Assembly (NCBI GenBank): GCA_900475325.1
Contig: LS483371.1
Location: forward strand, 1,984,001-2,048,000
Length of the DNA: 64,000 nt
Source of the DNA: Paucimonas lemoignei
Lineage (GTDB): Bacteria > Pseudomonadota > Gammaproteobacteria > Pseudomonadales > Pseudomonadaceae
Reading direction: 5' to 3'
Made by a program: the position numbers and the translations under genes
The notes under the pieces: generated by a model
The model's database searches: none
What the model was told of the DNA's origin: nothing
The model's input: the letters and a program-made list of their open reading frames with translations, nothing else
In this document: positions 8,097-17,469 of the stretch, piece after piece
Position numbering within the stretch: the first letter of the stretch is position 1
Layout: every line of letters starts with the position of its first letter

Positions 8097-9337
8097 GGTT
8101 GTTCGCTCTCCAGCTGGACTTCCTGCAACAGCGTGGCGAAGTCACCCAGGGTTTGTTCATCGACTTCGCTGCCGTAATTGTCGAGCCACGCGCGGCTGAA
8201 CAATTCCTGTGGGCTGAGCTGATCCAGTTCGATCAGGCCCTCATCGCTGTCACCCCCTTCGCCGCTGCCTTTGCCGGCATATTCGGCTCCGATGCGTACC
8301 AGTCGCACGGCTTTGCCTTCCAGCACGGCTTCGATCTGGTTGCGCAGGTCGGGCTGCGGCTCGTCCAGGCGCACCCGGACTTCCAGCCAGGGTTGTCGGT
8401 CAATGTCGGCCAGCAGGTCGATGTCCGGCAGCTCTTTGAGCTGCACCAACAGTTCGGCCAGTGGTGCCGGGCCAATGCGTTGCAGGTTGACGGCGCGGGG
8501 GATCAACAGGGTTTCGACACTACGCAGTTGGTCCCCGTCGCAGTCGATTTCAAGGATCTGGTGCTGGTAACCGATCTCTGAAAACGACAACGGGATCGGC
8601 GAGCCGCTGTAGCGGATGCGTTCTTCGCCATTGACCCGCTGGGGTTTGTGCAGATGGCCGAGGGCGACGTAGGTGATGCTTCCGCCGAACAGGCTGGCGG
8701 GCAGGGCTTCGGCGTTGCCGATGATCAGGCTGCGCTCGGAATCTTCCGACACCGATCCGCCTGCCATGTGCGCGTGACTGATGGCAATCAGCGCCTGGCC
8801 GGGCTGGCGTTTGAGGTTGGCGGCTGCTATCAGCAGTTCGTGAACCTGACCAATGCCGCGCAGGTAGTTGTCGCCCAGATTCGGGCCAGTGACTTCGGCC
8901 GGGCGCAGGAAGGGCAGGGCCAGGCACCACGCACCGATTTCGCCACTGGCATTGGGCAGCGGCAACAACAGACGTTCGACATCCAGGGTGCCGTCATCGA
9001 GCCACAGCACCCGGCCCAGCGCGTGGGTCCGTAAACGGCGCATCAGCGGCGCGGGCAGTTCGATGCGCGAGCCGGAGTCGTGGTTGCCAGCAATCATCAC
9101 GATGGTCAGCAGCGGCTGTTGTTCGTGGGCGTTGACGATGAAGTCGTACAGCCGTTCCTGGGCTTTGACCGGCGGATTGACCGTGTCGAAGATGTCGCCC
9201 GCAATCAGCAGCACATCCGGCTTGCGCTCGGCCAGCCGGGCCAGCAACCAGGTGAGGAAGCTGGCATGTTCGAAGTCCCGCTCCTGGCCATGAAGGTTCT
9301 GGCCAAGGTGCCAGTCGGAGGTGTGGAACAGTCGCAT
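8093..9337 (-). CDS. sbcD: Exonuclease subunit SbcD
   Basis: A 414-residue Mre11-like calcineurin phosphodiesterase, the nuclease subunit of SbcCD. The metal-binding motifs are intact and in order: DWHLG (near residue 8), GDIFD (near 47), GNHDSGSR (near 84), and the later histidine motifs ISHAHM and LGHLHKPQ. The C-terminal part is the capping domain and the acidic SbcC-binding tail. It is the first gene of sbcD-sbcC-GST, with no signal for separate expression of the later genes. A REP pair lies upstream. Confidence 0.96.
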   Translation of the reverse strand: MRLFHTSDWHLGQNLHGQERDFEHASFLTWLLARLAERKPDVLLIAGDIFDTVNPPVKAQERLYDFIVNAHEQQPLLTIVMIAGNHDSGSRIELPAPLMRRLRTHALGRVLWLDDGTLDVERLLLPLPNASGEIGAWCLALPFLRPAEVTGPNLGDNYLRGIGQVHELLIAAANLKRQPGQALIAISHAHMAGGSVSEDSERSLIIGNAEALPASLFGGSITYVALGHLHKPQRVNGEERIRYSGSPIPLSFSEIGYQHQILEIDCDGDQLRSVETLLIPRAVNLQRIGPAPLAELLVQLKELPDIDLLADIDRQPWLEVRVRLDEPQPDLRNQIEAVLEGKAVRLVRIGAEYAGKGSGEGGDSDEGLIELDQLSPQELFSRAWLDNYGSEVDEQTLGDFATLLQEVQLESEQP

Positions 9338-9380
9338 GGGTAATCAATCCTGAATTGGGGCTTGTAGGAGCGCGGTGGAA

Positions 9381-9475
9381 CCTGTGGGAGCGAATTCATT
9401 CGCGAAGAGGCCAGTACGTTCAGCAGATTTCCATCGGCCGAACCACCGTCTTCGCGAATGAATTCGCTCCCACAG
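9381..9475. repeat. REP pair between sbcD and batD
   Basis: The left arm CCTGTGGGAGCGAATTCATT (continuing CGCGAAG) is matched by the complementary right arm ending in CTCCCACAGG. It is the same unit as at 3159-3254, with a different spacer. Confidence 0.9.
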
Positions 9476-9504
9476 GGGGGGGCGTATTGCCAATCCAACA
9501 CTTC

Positions 9505-11187
9505 CTATTTTGGATACAACGGCGGCAAGCTCTGATCGCTTGCCGGGTCTTGAATGTGTTCTGGTGCGGGTAGAGTGCGCACGGCCCGCCACAGTTCCTC
9601 GCCCAGCCATAATTGGCCGGTTTCGCTGTACAGCGCGCCGTTCAGGCCATCCAGGGCATCGGACAGCGGGACGAAGCGCGCGGCCATGTCGGCCAGGGTT
9701 TCCGGCTGCTGGCGGGCCCAGGCATCCAGGGCCTGGCGGGTGGCCTGCGGATCGTTGGCCAGGCTTGCACGCTTGAGGTCGTCCAGCACCGTGCGCGGGC
9801 TGGGCCCGGTCTGCACGGCACGGGCCACTGCCGGTTGCCAGCGGGCGCGCCACCAGAGAATCGCACCCGCCAACGTCGTGCAGGCGAAAAACAGTGTGCT
9901 CATCTGCCACGGCCAGACCGGCGGGCCGATCACGGTCACGCCGCCCAGATCGTTATTGACCGGAGTGTCGACTTCCAGGGCCGGGTTGACGCTGATCTGC
10001 AGGCTGCGGGCGGGCAGGGTGGTGTGTTCCAGGTGATCTTCGAAGGTGTTCCACCAGACGACGTCGACGGCGGGCACGTCAATGGCGCCGGGACGATTGG
10101 GCACCAGGGCCTCGCGTTCTTCACGGCTGCCGATAATGCCGCGCTCGCTGATCAGGTTCGCCAGTTTAGGCTGGTCCGGGTAACGCCGCAGGCTGCTGAC
10201 GTCGGTGGCGGGCAGCGGCGGCAGTTGAGCGCTGGACAGGCCTTCGACCTTGAGGGTCAGGGTACGGGTCAACGAGTCGCCGACCTGGCTGCTGCCGGGC
10301 TCCGGGCTCCAGCTTTCGCTCAACTGCACATTGCGCGCGGGCAGCCAGGGGGCGTCAGCCGGGTAGTTGGCGGGTTTGGCCTTGACGGTCAGCGGTACCT
10401 GGGCGGAGCTGACGCGCATCACCTTGCCCGGCTGCGGCCCGAACGAGGTTCCAGGCTCATTGTTTTGTGAAGCGTTTTTCGAGGGCTCCGGGTTGGGCTG
10501 CACCAGTGTGGCACTGAAGACCTGAGGCGGGATCATCAGGGTGCCGCTGTGCTGCGGGTAGATCCCGTAGCGCATCTCGATCACGCCGTGACGGATGCCG
10601 TTGATGAGTTTTTCGTAGGTGCGCGATTCGCCCAGCTTCTCGACCCTGGCATCCGGCAGTTCCAGCGGGCTCATGGTGCTGTCATCGAAAAGCGACACCG
10701 AATGGTAGATACGCAACGTCAGTACCGCTTGAGCCTGTACATAGACGTTGTCTTTGTCCAGGGTCGCTTCGATGAACACGGGCGCCTGCTGGGCCGCCTG
10801 AGCCGGGTTGTCGCTTTGAATCACTTGCAGGGTAATCGGCTGGCTTTTCAGCTCCCCCAACTCCAGGGAGGGGATGACCACTGAACCGGTCTGTTTGGGC
10901 AGCAGGGTGATGATCCAGCGGGTGGTGGCCTGATTGCCGCCGTCGAGGGTGTTGAGCCGGTTGATCTGGCGGGTGCCGCCCACATCGAAAATGGCCTCAA
11001 GCGCGGCCAGGTCAGGTTTGCCGAACTGAGTGACGTCGCTGGTCTCCAGGGTCAACTCAACGGTTTCGCCGGAATTGAGGCGCGTGCGATCGACGCTGGC
11101 AACCAGCTCTGCCGCCTGCCCGGGCAGGGCGACAAGCCATATAGAGCCCAGCAGCAGGCTGATCAATAGGTGTGCGGCGCGACTCAT
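9505..11187 (-). CDS. batD: BatD family protein (oxygen tolerance, periplasmic Ig-like domains)
   Basis: A 560-residue protein with an N-terminal signal peptide (HLLISLLLGSIWLVALPGQA), an immunoglobulin-like beta-rich periplasmic region (LVASVDRTRLNSGETVELTL) as in BatD/DUF7939 proteins, one transmembrane helix near residues 420-445 (VWPWQMSTLFFACTTLAGAI) and a helical cytoplasmic tail of about 100 residues. BatD is encoded with MoxR ATPases and VWA proteins and is thought to help assemble or protect periplasmic proteins. It is the last gene of the moxR-bat operon and overlaps the VWA/TPR gene by 4 bases. Confidence 0.88.
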   Translation of the reverse strand: MSRAAHLLISLLLGSIWLVALPGQAAELVASVDRTRLNSGETVELTLETSDVTQFGKPDLAALEAIFDVGGTRQINRLNTLDGGNQATTRWIITLLPKQTGSVVIPSLELGELKSQPITLQVIQSDNPAQAAQQAPVFIEATLDKDNVYVQAQAVLTLRIYHSVSLFDDSTMSPLELPDARVEKLGESRTYEKLINGIRHGVIEMRYGIYPQHSGTLMIPPQVFSATLVQPNPEPSKNASQNNEPGTSFGPQPGKVMRVSSAQVPLTVKAKPANYPADAPWLPARNVQLSESWSPEPGSSQVGDSLTRTLTLKVEGLSSAQLPPLPATDVSSLRRYPDQPKLANLISERGIIGSREEREALVPNRPGAIDVPAVDVVWWNTFEDHLEHTTLPARSLQISVNPALEVDTPVNNDLGGVTVIGPPVWPWQMSTLFFACTTLAGAILWWRARWQPAVARAVQTGPSPRTVLDDLKRASLANDPQATRQALDAWARQQPETLADMAARFVPLSDALDGLNGALYSETGQLWLGEELWRAVRTLPAPEHIQDPASDQSLPPLYPK

Positions 11188-12941
11188 CGGGTCTTTTCCT
11201 GATGCTGTTGCTGTTCGTACCAGAATTTACGCCGCAACAGCTCGCCAGGGTCGTCCGGGATCTGTCGCAGCCATTGTTCCAGCGCCTGACGGCGTTCACC
11301 GTTGATGGTGGGGTCGGCGGGCTGGATGGGTGGCCGGGTGGTTTCTTCGTCATCCATGGGCGAATCCGGTGCTGGCTTGGTTTCGGTGTTGCTTTTGGTT
11401 GTTGGGCTGTTTTTGGCTGTGGTGCTGCTCGGTTCGCCTTCGGGGCTCGTGTTCTCGCCCGGCTCAGTGGCCTGTTGATCCTGAGAGGGCTGACCGGAGG
11501 CCGCTTGATTCTGCGGGTTGTCGCTGTGTTCGCTGACGTCTTCGGACGATTTGTCTTCAGGCTCGGCAGGTTCCGGGCGCTTGCTTTGCTCCAGTGCCTG
11601 CTCGACCAACCCTTTGTTCTTCAGCGCTGGTTGCAAGTCCGGCTGACGCTCCAGGGCTTGTTCGTAGGCGTCCAGTGCCGCCTCCAGTTCACCGCTGCGG
11701 GCCAGGGCGTTGCCGCGATTGTAATGGTCGGCGGCGCTGTTGCCTTGGGCAAAATACTGGGCGGCGGCAGCATAATCCCCGGCTTCGTAAAGGGCTATGC
11801 CTTTCCATCGCCGGTTTTCAAAGCGTTGCGCGGCTTGTGCGGGCTGACGCTGTTCAAGCAATTGCTGGCCCTGCTGATCGGGACGCAGCCAGAGGTCGGC
11901 AAATTCGAATGCGTAGCTGTTCTGCGGTGCAAGCATCAGCAGCGGCAAACACAGCAACCAGCCTCGTCGGCCTGCGCAGGCAGCCAACAACAGCAAGGGC
12001 AACAGGAACCAGTAACCCTGGTCGGCCCAGGTATCCAACTCGACGAGTTGCCCGTCGTTCTGCATGACTTTGGGGCGGTCCAGCAAACCCAGTTCCCTCA
12101 GGTCCTGATCGTCCATGCGCAGCGGCCGATACTGGCCGCCCATTTGCGAGGCGAATTCGGCAAGGCTGGCGCTGTCCAGACGCGGCAGCAGGATGGCGCC
12201 CTGTGCATCCTTGAGCAATCCGCCCTGTTCCTGCTCCACCGGGGCGCCTTGCGCGGTGCCGACCCCGAGAATCAGCAACGGCGGGGCCTGGCCATGCAGC
12301 GCCAGTCGGATGCCCTGGCGCTCCTGTTCGCTCAATGACGAGCCAATCAACAGCAAACGGCCGCGACCCAGCGCCGCCTGGTTGAGCAGGGCGACGGCTT
12401 TGTGCACCGCCAGATCGGCGCGGTGTCCGGTTTGCGGCATGATCGAGGGTTTGACTGCATCGAGCAGGTTGCGAATGGTCAGCAGGTCGTCGGACAGCGG
12501 CACCAGCGTGTGGGCGCTGCCGGAATAGACGATGATCGCCGTTTGTGAATCGCTGCGCGCTTGCAGCAAGTCCAGCAGCTTGCGACGTGCCTGCTCCAGG
12601 CGCGTGGGTGGGCTGTCACTGGCAAGCATTTCCGGGGTCAGTTCGAGCAGCACCACCAGCGGGTCGGCCGGTTTCTGGCTGAGTTGTTCAACCCGTTGCC
12701 AGCCGGGGCCGAGCAACGCCAGCACGGCCAGCAGCCAGGCCAGGCCCAGGACCAGCCAGGGCTTTTTGCTGTCGCGGCCGCGTCCCCCGCCGAGCAGCAC
12801 CGAATGGAAGGCCGAGGGCAGGATCATCTGCCAGCGACCGGCGCGTTTCTGGCGGTGCCAGAGTTGCCAGAGCAGCCAACCCAGCAGCGGCAAGAGTAGC
12901 AGCCACCAGGGGCGAAACCAGTGCGGCCATAGGGCGATCAT
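11184..12941 (-). CDS. VWA domain plus TPR protein (BatB/BatC-like fusion)
   Basis: A 585-residue inner-membrane protein. Two N-terminal helices (residues about 10-27 and 60-82) precede a von Willebrand A domain whose MIDAS position reads ELTPE instead of DxSxS, so metal-dependent ligand binding is probably lost. A third helix near residues 310-335 leads to TPR units (for example SAADHYNRGNALARSGELEA) and a long low-complexity tail rich in Ser, Glu, Gln and Pro. This corresponds to BatB and BatC of other bacteria joined in one chain. It overlaps both neighbours by 4 bases, which implies translational coupling and a shared complex. Confidence 0.88.
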   Translation of the reverse strand: MIALWPHWFRPWWLLLLPLLGWLLWQLWHRQKRAGRWQMILPSAFHSVLLGGGRGRDSKKPWLVLGLAWLLAVLALLGPGWQRVEQLSQKPADPLVVLLELTPEMLASDSPPTRLEQARRKLLDLLQARSDSQTAIIVYSGSAHTLVPLSDDLLTIRNLLDAVKPSIMPQTGHRADLAVHKAVALLNQAALGRGRLLLIGSSLSEQERQGIRLALHGQAPPLLILGVGTAQGAPVEQEQGGLLKDAQGAILLPRLDSASLAEFASQMGGQYRPLRMDDQDLRELGLLDRPKVMQNDGQLVELDTWADQGYWFLLPLLLLAACAGRRGWLLCLPLLMLAPQNSYAFEFADLWLRPDQQGQQLLEQRQPAQAAQRFENRRWKGIALYEAGDYAAAAQYFAQGNSAADHYNRGNALARSGELEAALDAYEQALERQPDLQPALKNKGLVEQALEQSKRPEPAEPEDKSSEDVSEHSDNPQNQAASGQPSQDQQATEPGENTSPEGEPSSTTAKNSPTTKSNTETKPAPDSPMDDEETTRPPIQPADPTINGERRQALEQWLRQIPDDPGELLRRKFWYEQQQHQEKTR

Positions 12942-14014
12942 GGTTTGCGCCTCAGCCGCAGGCGTTTGATACGTTGCCGCCAGTGTTGGGCGTCGCGGAT
13001 GAAGCGTTGTTGATTGAGGAAACGCTGCAGCGCGCTGTTCGGCCAGCGTTCATGGATCACCAGCAGCACGCTCAGCAGCATGGCCAGCGCCAGAGGCCAG
13101 TGATAGAGCGCATGGGCAGGGCGCGCCTGGGTCTGATTCTGGGCGACAGGTTCCAGGGCATCGAGGGTACGCCGAATCTGTTCCAGCTGATCGCCATCGC
13201 GGGCACGGAAGTATTGACCGCCACTGAGCCGGGCGATTTCTTTCAGGGTCGGCTCGTCCAGGTCCAGGCTGGGGTTGAGCCCGAGCATGCCCAGCGAGCC
13301 TTCTTTGTTAGGATCCGAGCCGATGCCGATGGTGTAGATCTTCACATCCTCTTCGGCCGCCAGACGCGCTGCCGTCACCGGATCAATCTGCCCGCCATTG
13401 TTGGCGCCGTCGGTCACCAGCACCAACACGCGGCTTTGCGCCGGACGCAAACGCAGACGCTTCAACGCCAGGCCGATGGCATCACCCACGGCGGTATTCT
13501 TGCCCGCGATGCCGATCCGCGCTTCATCCAGCCAGACCCGCACGGTATGCCGGTCAAAGGTCAGCGGCGCTTGCACGAAAGCCTGGCTGCCGAACAGGAT
13601 CAAACCCACCCGGTCACCCTTGCGCCCTTCGAGAAAGTCACCGAGCAAGTGCTGCACCAGCACCAGACGGCTGACTTCATCGTTTTTCCATTCCATGTCC
13701 GGATAGTCCATGGAGCCGGAAACATCCACCGCCACCAGCAAATCGCGCCCACTGGAAGCCAGCGGCAGCGGTTCGCCCAGCCATTGCGGGCGCGCAGCGG
13801 CCACCAGCAACAGCAGCCAGATCAGAATGAACGGCAACTGCTGGCGCCATGCGGGCAGGTGCGCCCTGGCACGCCGTCCGACCAGGCCTTCGAGGTCCGT
13901 GAGGAAGCTGACCTTGAGCGCTGCTTCGCCGCTGTCGGCAACCGGCAGCAGCCGGCGCATGACCCACGGCAAGGGCAGCAGGGCGAAAAGCCACGGCCAG
14001 GCGAACTCAAACAT
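12938..14014 (-). CDS. batA: VWA domain membrane protein (BatA-like)
   Basis: A 358-residue protein with two N-terminal membrane helices (residues about 5-20 and 59-75), a von Willebrand A domain with an intact MIDAS motif DVSGSM at residues 97-102, a Thr/Asp pair in VTDGANNGG, and a C-terminal helix (HWPLALAMLLSVLLVI). It is the metal-binding partner of the degenerate VWA protein encoded next. BatA-type proteins work with MoxR AAA+ ATPases, probably in folding or assembly of envelope proteins. It overlaps the DUF4381 gene by 8 bases upstream and the VWA/TPR gene by 4 bases downstream. Confidence 0.9.
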   Translation of the reverse strand: MFEFAWPWLFALLPLPWVMRRLLPVADSGEAALKVSFLTDLEGLVGRRARAHLPAWRQQLPFILIWLLLLVAAARPQWLGEPLPLASSGRDLLVAVDVSGSMDYPDMEWKNDEVSRLVLVQHLLGDFLEGRKGDRVGLILFGSQAFVQAPLTFDRHTVRVWLDEARIGIAGKNTAVGDAIGLALKRLRLRPAQSRVLVLVTDGANNGGQIDPVTAARLAAEEDVKIYTIGIGSDPNKEGSLGMLGLNPSLDLDEPTLKEIARLSGGQYFRARDGDQLEQIRRTLDALEPVAQNQTQARPAHALYHWPLALAMLLSVLLVIHERWPNSALQRFLNQQRFIRDAQHWRQRIKRLRLRRKP

Positions 14015-14501
14015 GTTTGCGAATCCAGGTTTCGACCGACTGGGTCAGGCCCGTGATGGCCTTGTCGTCGAGCTTGCATTCGGGTTTGTAGGCGCCTTCC
14101 ACCAGCACCATCCAGCGGGTCAGGCCGGCGGCCGGGCAGCGGTTGTCGAGGAATGCCAGCCACTTGCGACCGTTCAGGGTATGGCTCTGGCTATAGGGGT
14201 AATGGTTGCGACACAGGCGCTTGAGCAGGCCGTTGATCTGCTGCAGCCAGGCACCGGCCGGTGCGCCGTCATAGGGTTTGGGCAATTGCGCGAGTTCGGC
14301 CAGGGCGGCGACACGTACCGGGTCCAGCGGTTGCTCGGCCCGGCGAATCCGGGTCTTCACCGGCAGCACATGGCGCAGGCGCCACAGCCCCCAGCCTGCC
14401 AGGGGGATCAGCAGCAACAGCAGCCACCAACCCGGCGCCAACGGCCAGAAGCCGACAGCCTGCGGGGCGATCAGGGGTTGCAGCTGTTCCAGCGGGCTCA
14501 T
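14007..14501 (-). CDS. DUF4381 domain-containing protein
   Basis: A 164-residue protein. The ATG at 14501 is chosen because it overlaps the DUF58 stop as ATGA; a longer open frame upstream only shadows the DUF58 gene. One membrane helix (GWWLLLLLIPLAGWGLWRL, about residues 24-42) is followed by a basic helical domain with the family pattern LKRLCRNHYPYSQSHTL and WLAFLD. DUF4381 members lie in MoxR/VWA operons between the DUF58 and VWA genes, as here. Their molecular role is unknown. Confidence 0.88.
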   Translation of the reverse strand: MSPLEQLQPLIAPQAVGFWPLAPGWWLLLLLIPLAGWGLWRLRHVLPVKTRIRRAEQPLDPVRVAALAELAQLPKPYDGAPAGAWLQQINGLLKRLCRNHYPYSQSHTLNGRKWLAFLDNRCPAAGLTRWMVLVEGAYKPECKLDDKAITGLTQSVETWIRKHV

Positions 14502-15442
14502 TTGTGTTTTACCGGGCGCTGGGCATTGAGGTGTTCCTGCAATTGCTCGACCATTTCGCGTTGCGTGCTCAAAGGCAGCAACAGTACACGCAGTTTTTGC
14601 GCGAGCAATTCCCAGCGTGCCGCGCGGGCTTCGCCTTGGGCGCGATAGGCCTGGCGCAGCTCCGGGTCCAGAGTGTCGAGTTCCAGCTGCGCGCCGCGCT
14701 CGGCAAAGCGCAGCAAACCGGCAGCGGGCAGCGCACGGTCCAGCGGGTCGGACAACGGCAACAGGAGCAGATCGCAATGCCGCGACAGCAGGCTCAACTG
14801 TTGCTCGGCAGCATCCGATAGCGCCCGCTCATCACACAACACAATGACCAGACTGCCAGGGCGCAGCACCTCCCGGGCGCGACGCAGGGCAATGCCCAGG
14901 GCGTCACGGTCGGCAGCGATTTCGGTGTGCAGCGATTGATTGACCCGCACCAGCCTGTTCAGGAGCTGCAACAGGCTTTGCTTGCTGCGCCGTGGCTTGA
15001 TTTCGTAATGCTCGTTGTCGCCGAACACCAGCCCGCCGACCCGGTCATTGTGGATCAATGCCGCCCAGCCGATCAGTGCGGCAGCCTGTGCGGCCAGCAC
15101 CGACTTGAACATCAGGCCCGAGCCGAAGAAAAGACGACGGCTTTGTTCCACCAGGATGAAAATCGGCCGTTCACGCTCTTCATGGAACAGCTTGGTGTGG
15201 GGCTCCTGAGTGCGCGCCGTCACTCGCCAGTCAATGCTGCGCACGTCGTCGCCCGCCTGATAGACGCGCACCTGATCGAAGTCCACGCCGCGGCCGCGCA
15301 GTTTTGAATGGTGCAAGCCAATCAACGGGCTGCGTTGCCCAGGCGTTGAAAACAGCTGAACCTCGCGCACGCGATGGCGCATCTCGATCAGCTCGGCGAG
15401 GCTGACGCGGATGCCCTGTTGGGAGATCAGGTAGGGTTGCAT
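14498..15442 (-). CDS. DUF58 domain-containing protein
   Basis: A 314-residue cytoplasmic protein of the DUF58 family, identified by GRGVDFDQVRVYQAGDDVRS followed by IDWRVTARTQEPHTKLF. The C-terminal half is a VWA-like fold with a degenerate metal site (FILVEQSRR). It is encoded 4 bases after moxR and overlaps DUF4381. DUF58 proteins are presumed to link the MoxR ATPase to the membrane-bound VWA proteins. Confidence 0.92.
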   Translation of the reverse strand: MQPYLISQQGIRVSLAELIEMRHRVREVQLFSTPGQRSPLIGLHHSKLRGRGVDFDQVRVYQAGDDVRSIDWRVTARTQEPHTKLFHEERERPIFILVEQSRRLFFGSGLMFKSVLAAQAAALIGWAALIHNDRVGGLVFGDNEHYEIKPRRSKQSLLQLLNRLVRVNQSLHTEIAADRDALGIALRRAREVLRPGSLVIVLCDERALSDAAEQQLSLLSRHCDLLLLPLSDPLDRALPAAGLLRFAERGAQLELDTLDPELRQAYRAQGEARAARWELLAQKLRVLLLPLSTQREMVEQLQEHLNAQRPVKHK

Positions 15443-15446
15443 GGCG

Positions 15447-16406
15447 TCACGCGACAGCCACGACGTCGAGAATGCGCTGGATCACTCGATCCTGATCGAT
15501 ACCGGCGGCCTCTGCCTCGAAGGACAGGATGATGCGGTGGCGCAGCACGTCGAACAGCACCGCCTGGATGTCCTCGGGGCTGACGAAATCACGTCCGGCC
15601 AGCCAGGCATGGGCACGGGCGCAGCGATCCAGAGCGATGGAGCCCCGAGGGCTGGCGCCATAGGAAATCCACTCGGCCATTTCCGGATCGAATTTGGCAG
15701 GCGTACGGGTCGCCATGACCAGTTGCACCAGGTATTCCTCCACCGCGTCGGCCATGTACAGCCCGAGGATTTCCTTGCGTGCGGCGAAAATCGCCTGCTG
15801 GCTGACCCGACGTTCCGGCTTGGTTTCGCCATTCAAGGCTTCGCCACGGGCCTGGGCCAGAATCTTGCGCTCCACGGAGGCGTCCGGGAAACCGATCTTG
15901 ACGTGCATCAGGAAGCGGTCGAGCTGAGCTTCCGGCAGCGGGTAGGTGCCTTCTTGCTCGATGGGGTTCTGAGTCGCCATCACCAGGAACAGCGGAGATA
16001 AATCGTAAGTGCTGCGCCCGACGCTGACCTGACGCTCGGCCATGGCCTCCAGCAGCGCCGACTGAACCTTGGCGGGCGCCCGGTTGATTTCGTCAGCCAG
16101 CACCAGATTGTGAAAGATCGGCCCCTGTTGAAAGACGAAGCTGCCGGTTTCCGGGCGATAGATCTCGGTGCCGGTGATGTCGGCGGGCAGCAGGTCTGGG
16201 GTGAACTGGATGCGATGGAATTGTGCTTCGATGCCTTCGGCCAGTTCCTTGATCGCTTTGGTCTTGGCCAGACCCGGCGCGCCCTCGACCAGCATATGGC
16301 CGTCGGCGAGCAGGGCGATCAGCAGACGCTCGATCAGTTTTTCCTGGCCGAGGATCTGCGTGGAAAGAAAGGTTCGCAGCGCAATCAGCGCTTCACGATG
16401 TTCCAT
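15447..16406 (-). CDS. MoxR family AAA+ ATPase
   Basis: A 319-residue AAA_3-type ATPase. Walker A is GAPGLAKTK (residues 42-50), Walker B is LVLADEINRAP (about 101-111), sensor 1 lies in LVMATQNPIEQEGTYPLPEA, and an arginine-containing LDRF segment follows. MoxR ATPases act as chaperones that activate metalloenzymes or assemble envelope complexes together with VWA proteins. It is the first gene of the six-gene operon. The 350-base region upstream holds a REP pair and the 119-residue gene, so the promoter probably lies just before 16406. Confidence 0.94.
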   Translation of the reverse strand: MEHREALIALRTFLSTQILGQEKLIERLLIALLADGHMLVEGAPGLAKTKAIKELAEGIEAQFHRIQFTPDLLPADITGTEIYRPETGSFVFQQGPIFHNLVLADEINRAPAKVQSALLEAMAERQVSVGRSTYDLSPLFLVMATQNPIEQEGTYPLPEAQLDRFLMHVKIGFPDASVERKILAQARGEALNGETKPERRVSQQAIFAARKEILGLYMADAVEEYLVQLVMATRTPAKFDPEMAEWISYGASPRGSIALDRCARAHAWLAGRDFVSPEDIQAVLFDVLRHRIILSFEAEAAGIDQDRVIQRILDVVAVA

Positions 16407-16634
16407 CGATGACGGTTCCTGGCAAGGTCTTTCACTGTGTCCGGCGACACCGGAACTGGGGGCGTTACTTTAATCCATAGAGGGGGGTGGCGACTAACGG
16501 CTGTGGGGTTTTTTATGGGGTTTTGAGCATTACGCTACAGAGGATGAGGAATTGTCCTACAGGATCAAGTCAAACCCGGTCCTGTAGGAGCGCACGGGCA
16601 GCGCGAAGCCGCGATCTATCTATCCGGCACCCAT

Positions 16635-16724
16635 GTGGGAGCGAGCTTGCTCGCGAAGGCAATGTTCCTGCCGCCATAAATAGGTTCGGATGTCCCGGCC
16701 TCTTCGCGAGCAAGCTCGCTCCCA
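16635..16724. repeat. REP pair upstream of moxR
   Basis: GTGGGAGCGAGCTTGCTCGC (continuing GAAG) is inverted against CTTCGCGAGCAAGCTCGCTC (continuing CCAC). A solitary related arm (CCTGTAGGAGCGCACGGGCA) precedes it near 16580. It is the GAGCTTGCTC variant of the unit seen elsewhere in the window. Confidence 0.9.
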
Positions 16725-16761
16725 CGGGTAATCACCACAATTCAGATCAGGTTGCCTCTAC

Positions 16762-17121
16762 TCACCCGATCTCGCTGACGTAAGTCCCCACACCTTCAAG
16801 AATAATCACCAGCGTCTCCTCCACATCTTTCAGCTCATCGGCCGCCATACCGTGCAGGATTTCGTATTCGCTGTGGCCGTCCAGCTGCTTGCCGTCAGCC
16901 GGGTCCAGTTCGACCAGCAGGCGTTGGGCGCTGAACGTGACTTTGAGCTGCGACACCGTGTGCATCTTGTCATCGCGCACGGTGATTTCGATTTCGTTTT
17001 CATCCGGGAAGCGGGTCAGGGAGAACAGGTCGCCGGTTTCTCCATGGCAGCAGAGCAGGGCCATGTCGTCGTATTCGTCATCGCACGGGTTGACGATAAA
17101 GCTGGCGGTCTTGATTTGCAT
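16762..17121 (-). CDS. Conserved hypothetical protein (119 aa)
   Basis: A 119-residue acidic cytoplasmic protein with alternating beta-strand-like segments (TASFIVNPCDDEYDDMALLC, LKVTFSAQRLLVELD) and two neighbouring cysteines in LLCCHG. It has no signal peptide or membrane helix. Its position between moxR and gdhB matches, from memory, the small hypothetical gene between the same two genes in P. aeruginosa, which supports it as an old resident rather than an insertion. The function is unknown. Confidence 0.75.
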   Translation of the reverse strand: MQIKTASFIVNPCDDEYDDMALLCCHGETGDLFSLTRFPDENEIEITVRDDKMHTVSQLKVTFSAQRLLVELDPADGKQLDGHSEYEILHGMAADELKDVEETLVIILEGVGTYVSEIG

Positions 17122-17469
17122 GTGGGCTCCTGGGCTGGACGAAAACGGGCAGTGGCGATTTTGCCAGCGTTACGCGGGCTTTGCTCGGGTGTTTACAGCA
17201 AGCAAATGACCGAATATGTCGCAGCACCGCAAGTATCCACAGGCCAGCTCTGGCTAAGCTGGACGGCAGATGAACGGTCGCGCAAATGTCCTGTCTTCAA
17301 AAGGGATGTTCAGATGCCCGGTTTGGAAAATTGAATGTGACGAGTCGTTCACGGCAAGCGTTAGTTCTTTGGCCTAAGCTGTGTCTCTGCCGTTTTATCC
17401 AGGCACAGCATGTGCAAGCAACACTTCCTTCAAGCTTCCTTCTAAAAAAGCACAAGCGGAGTACCTCAG

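Noticed and set aside
12974..14056. 360-codon plus-strand frame opposite the BatA gene
   Set aside because: The opposite strand encodes an intact VWA protein with DVSGSM in a fully overlapped operon; this frame has no domain or start signal.
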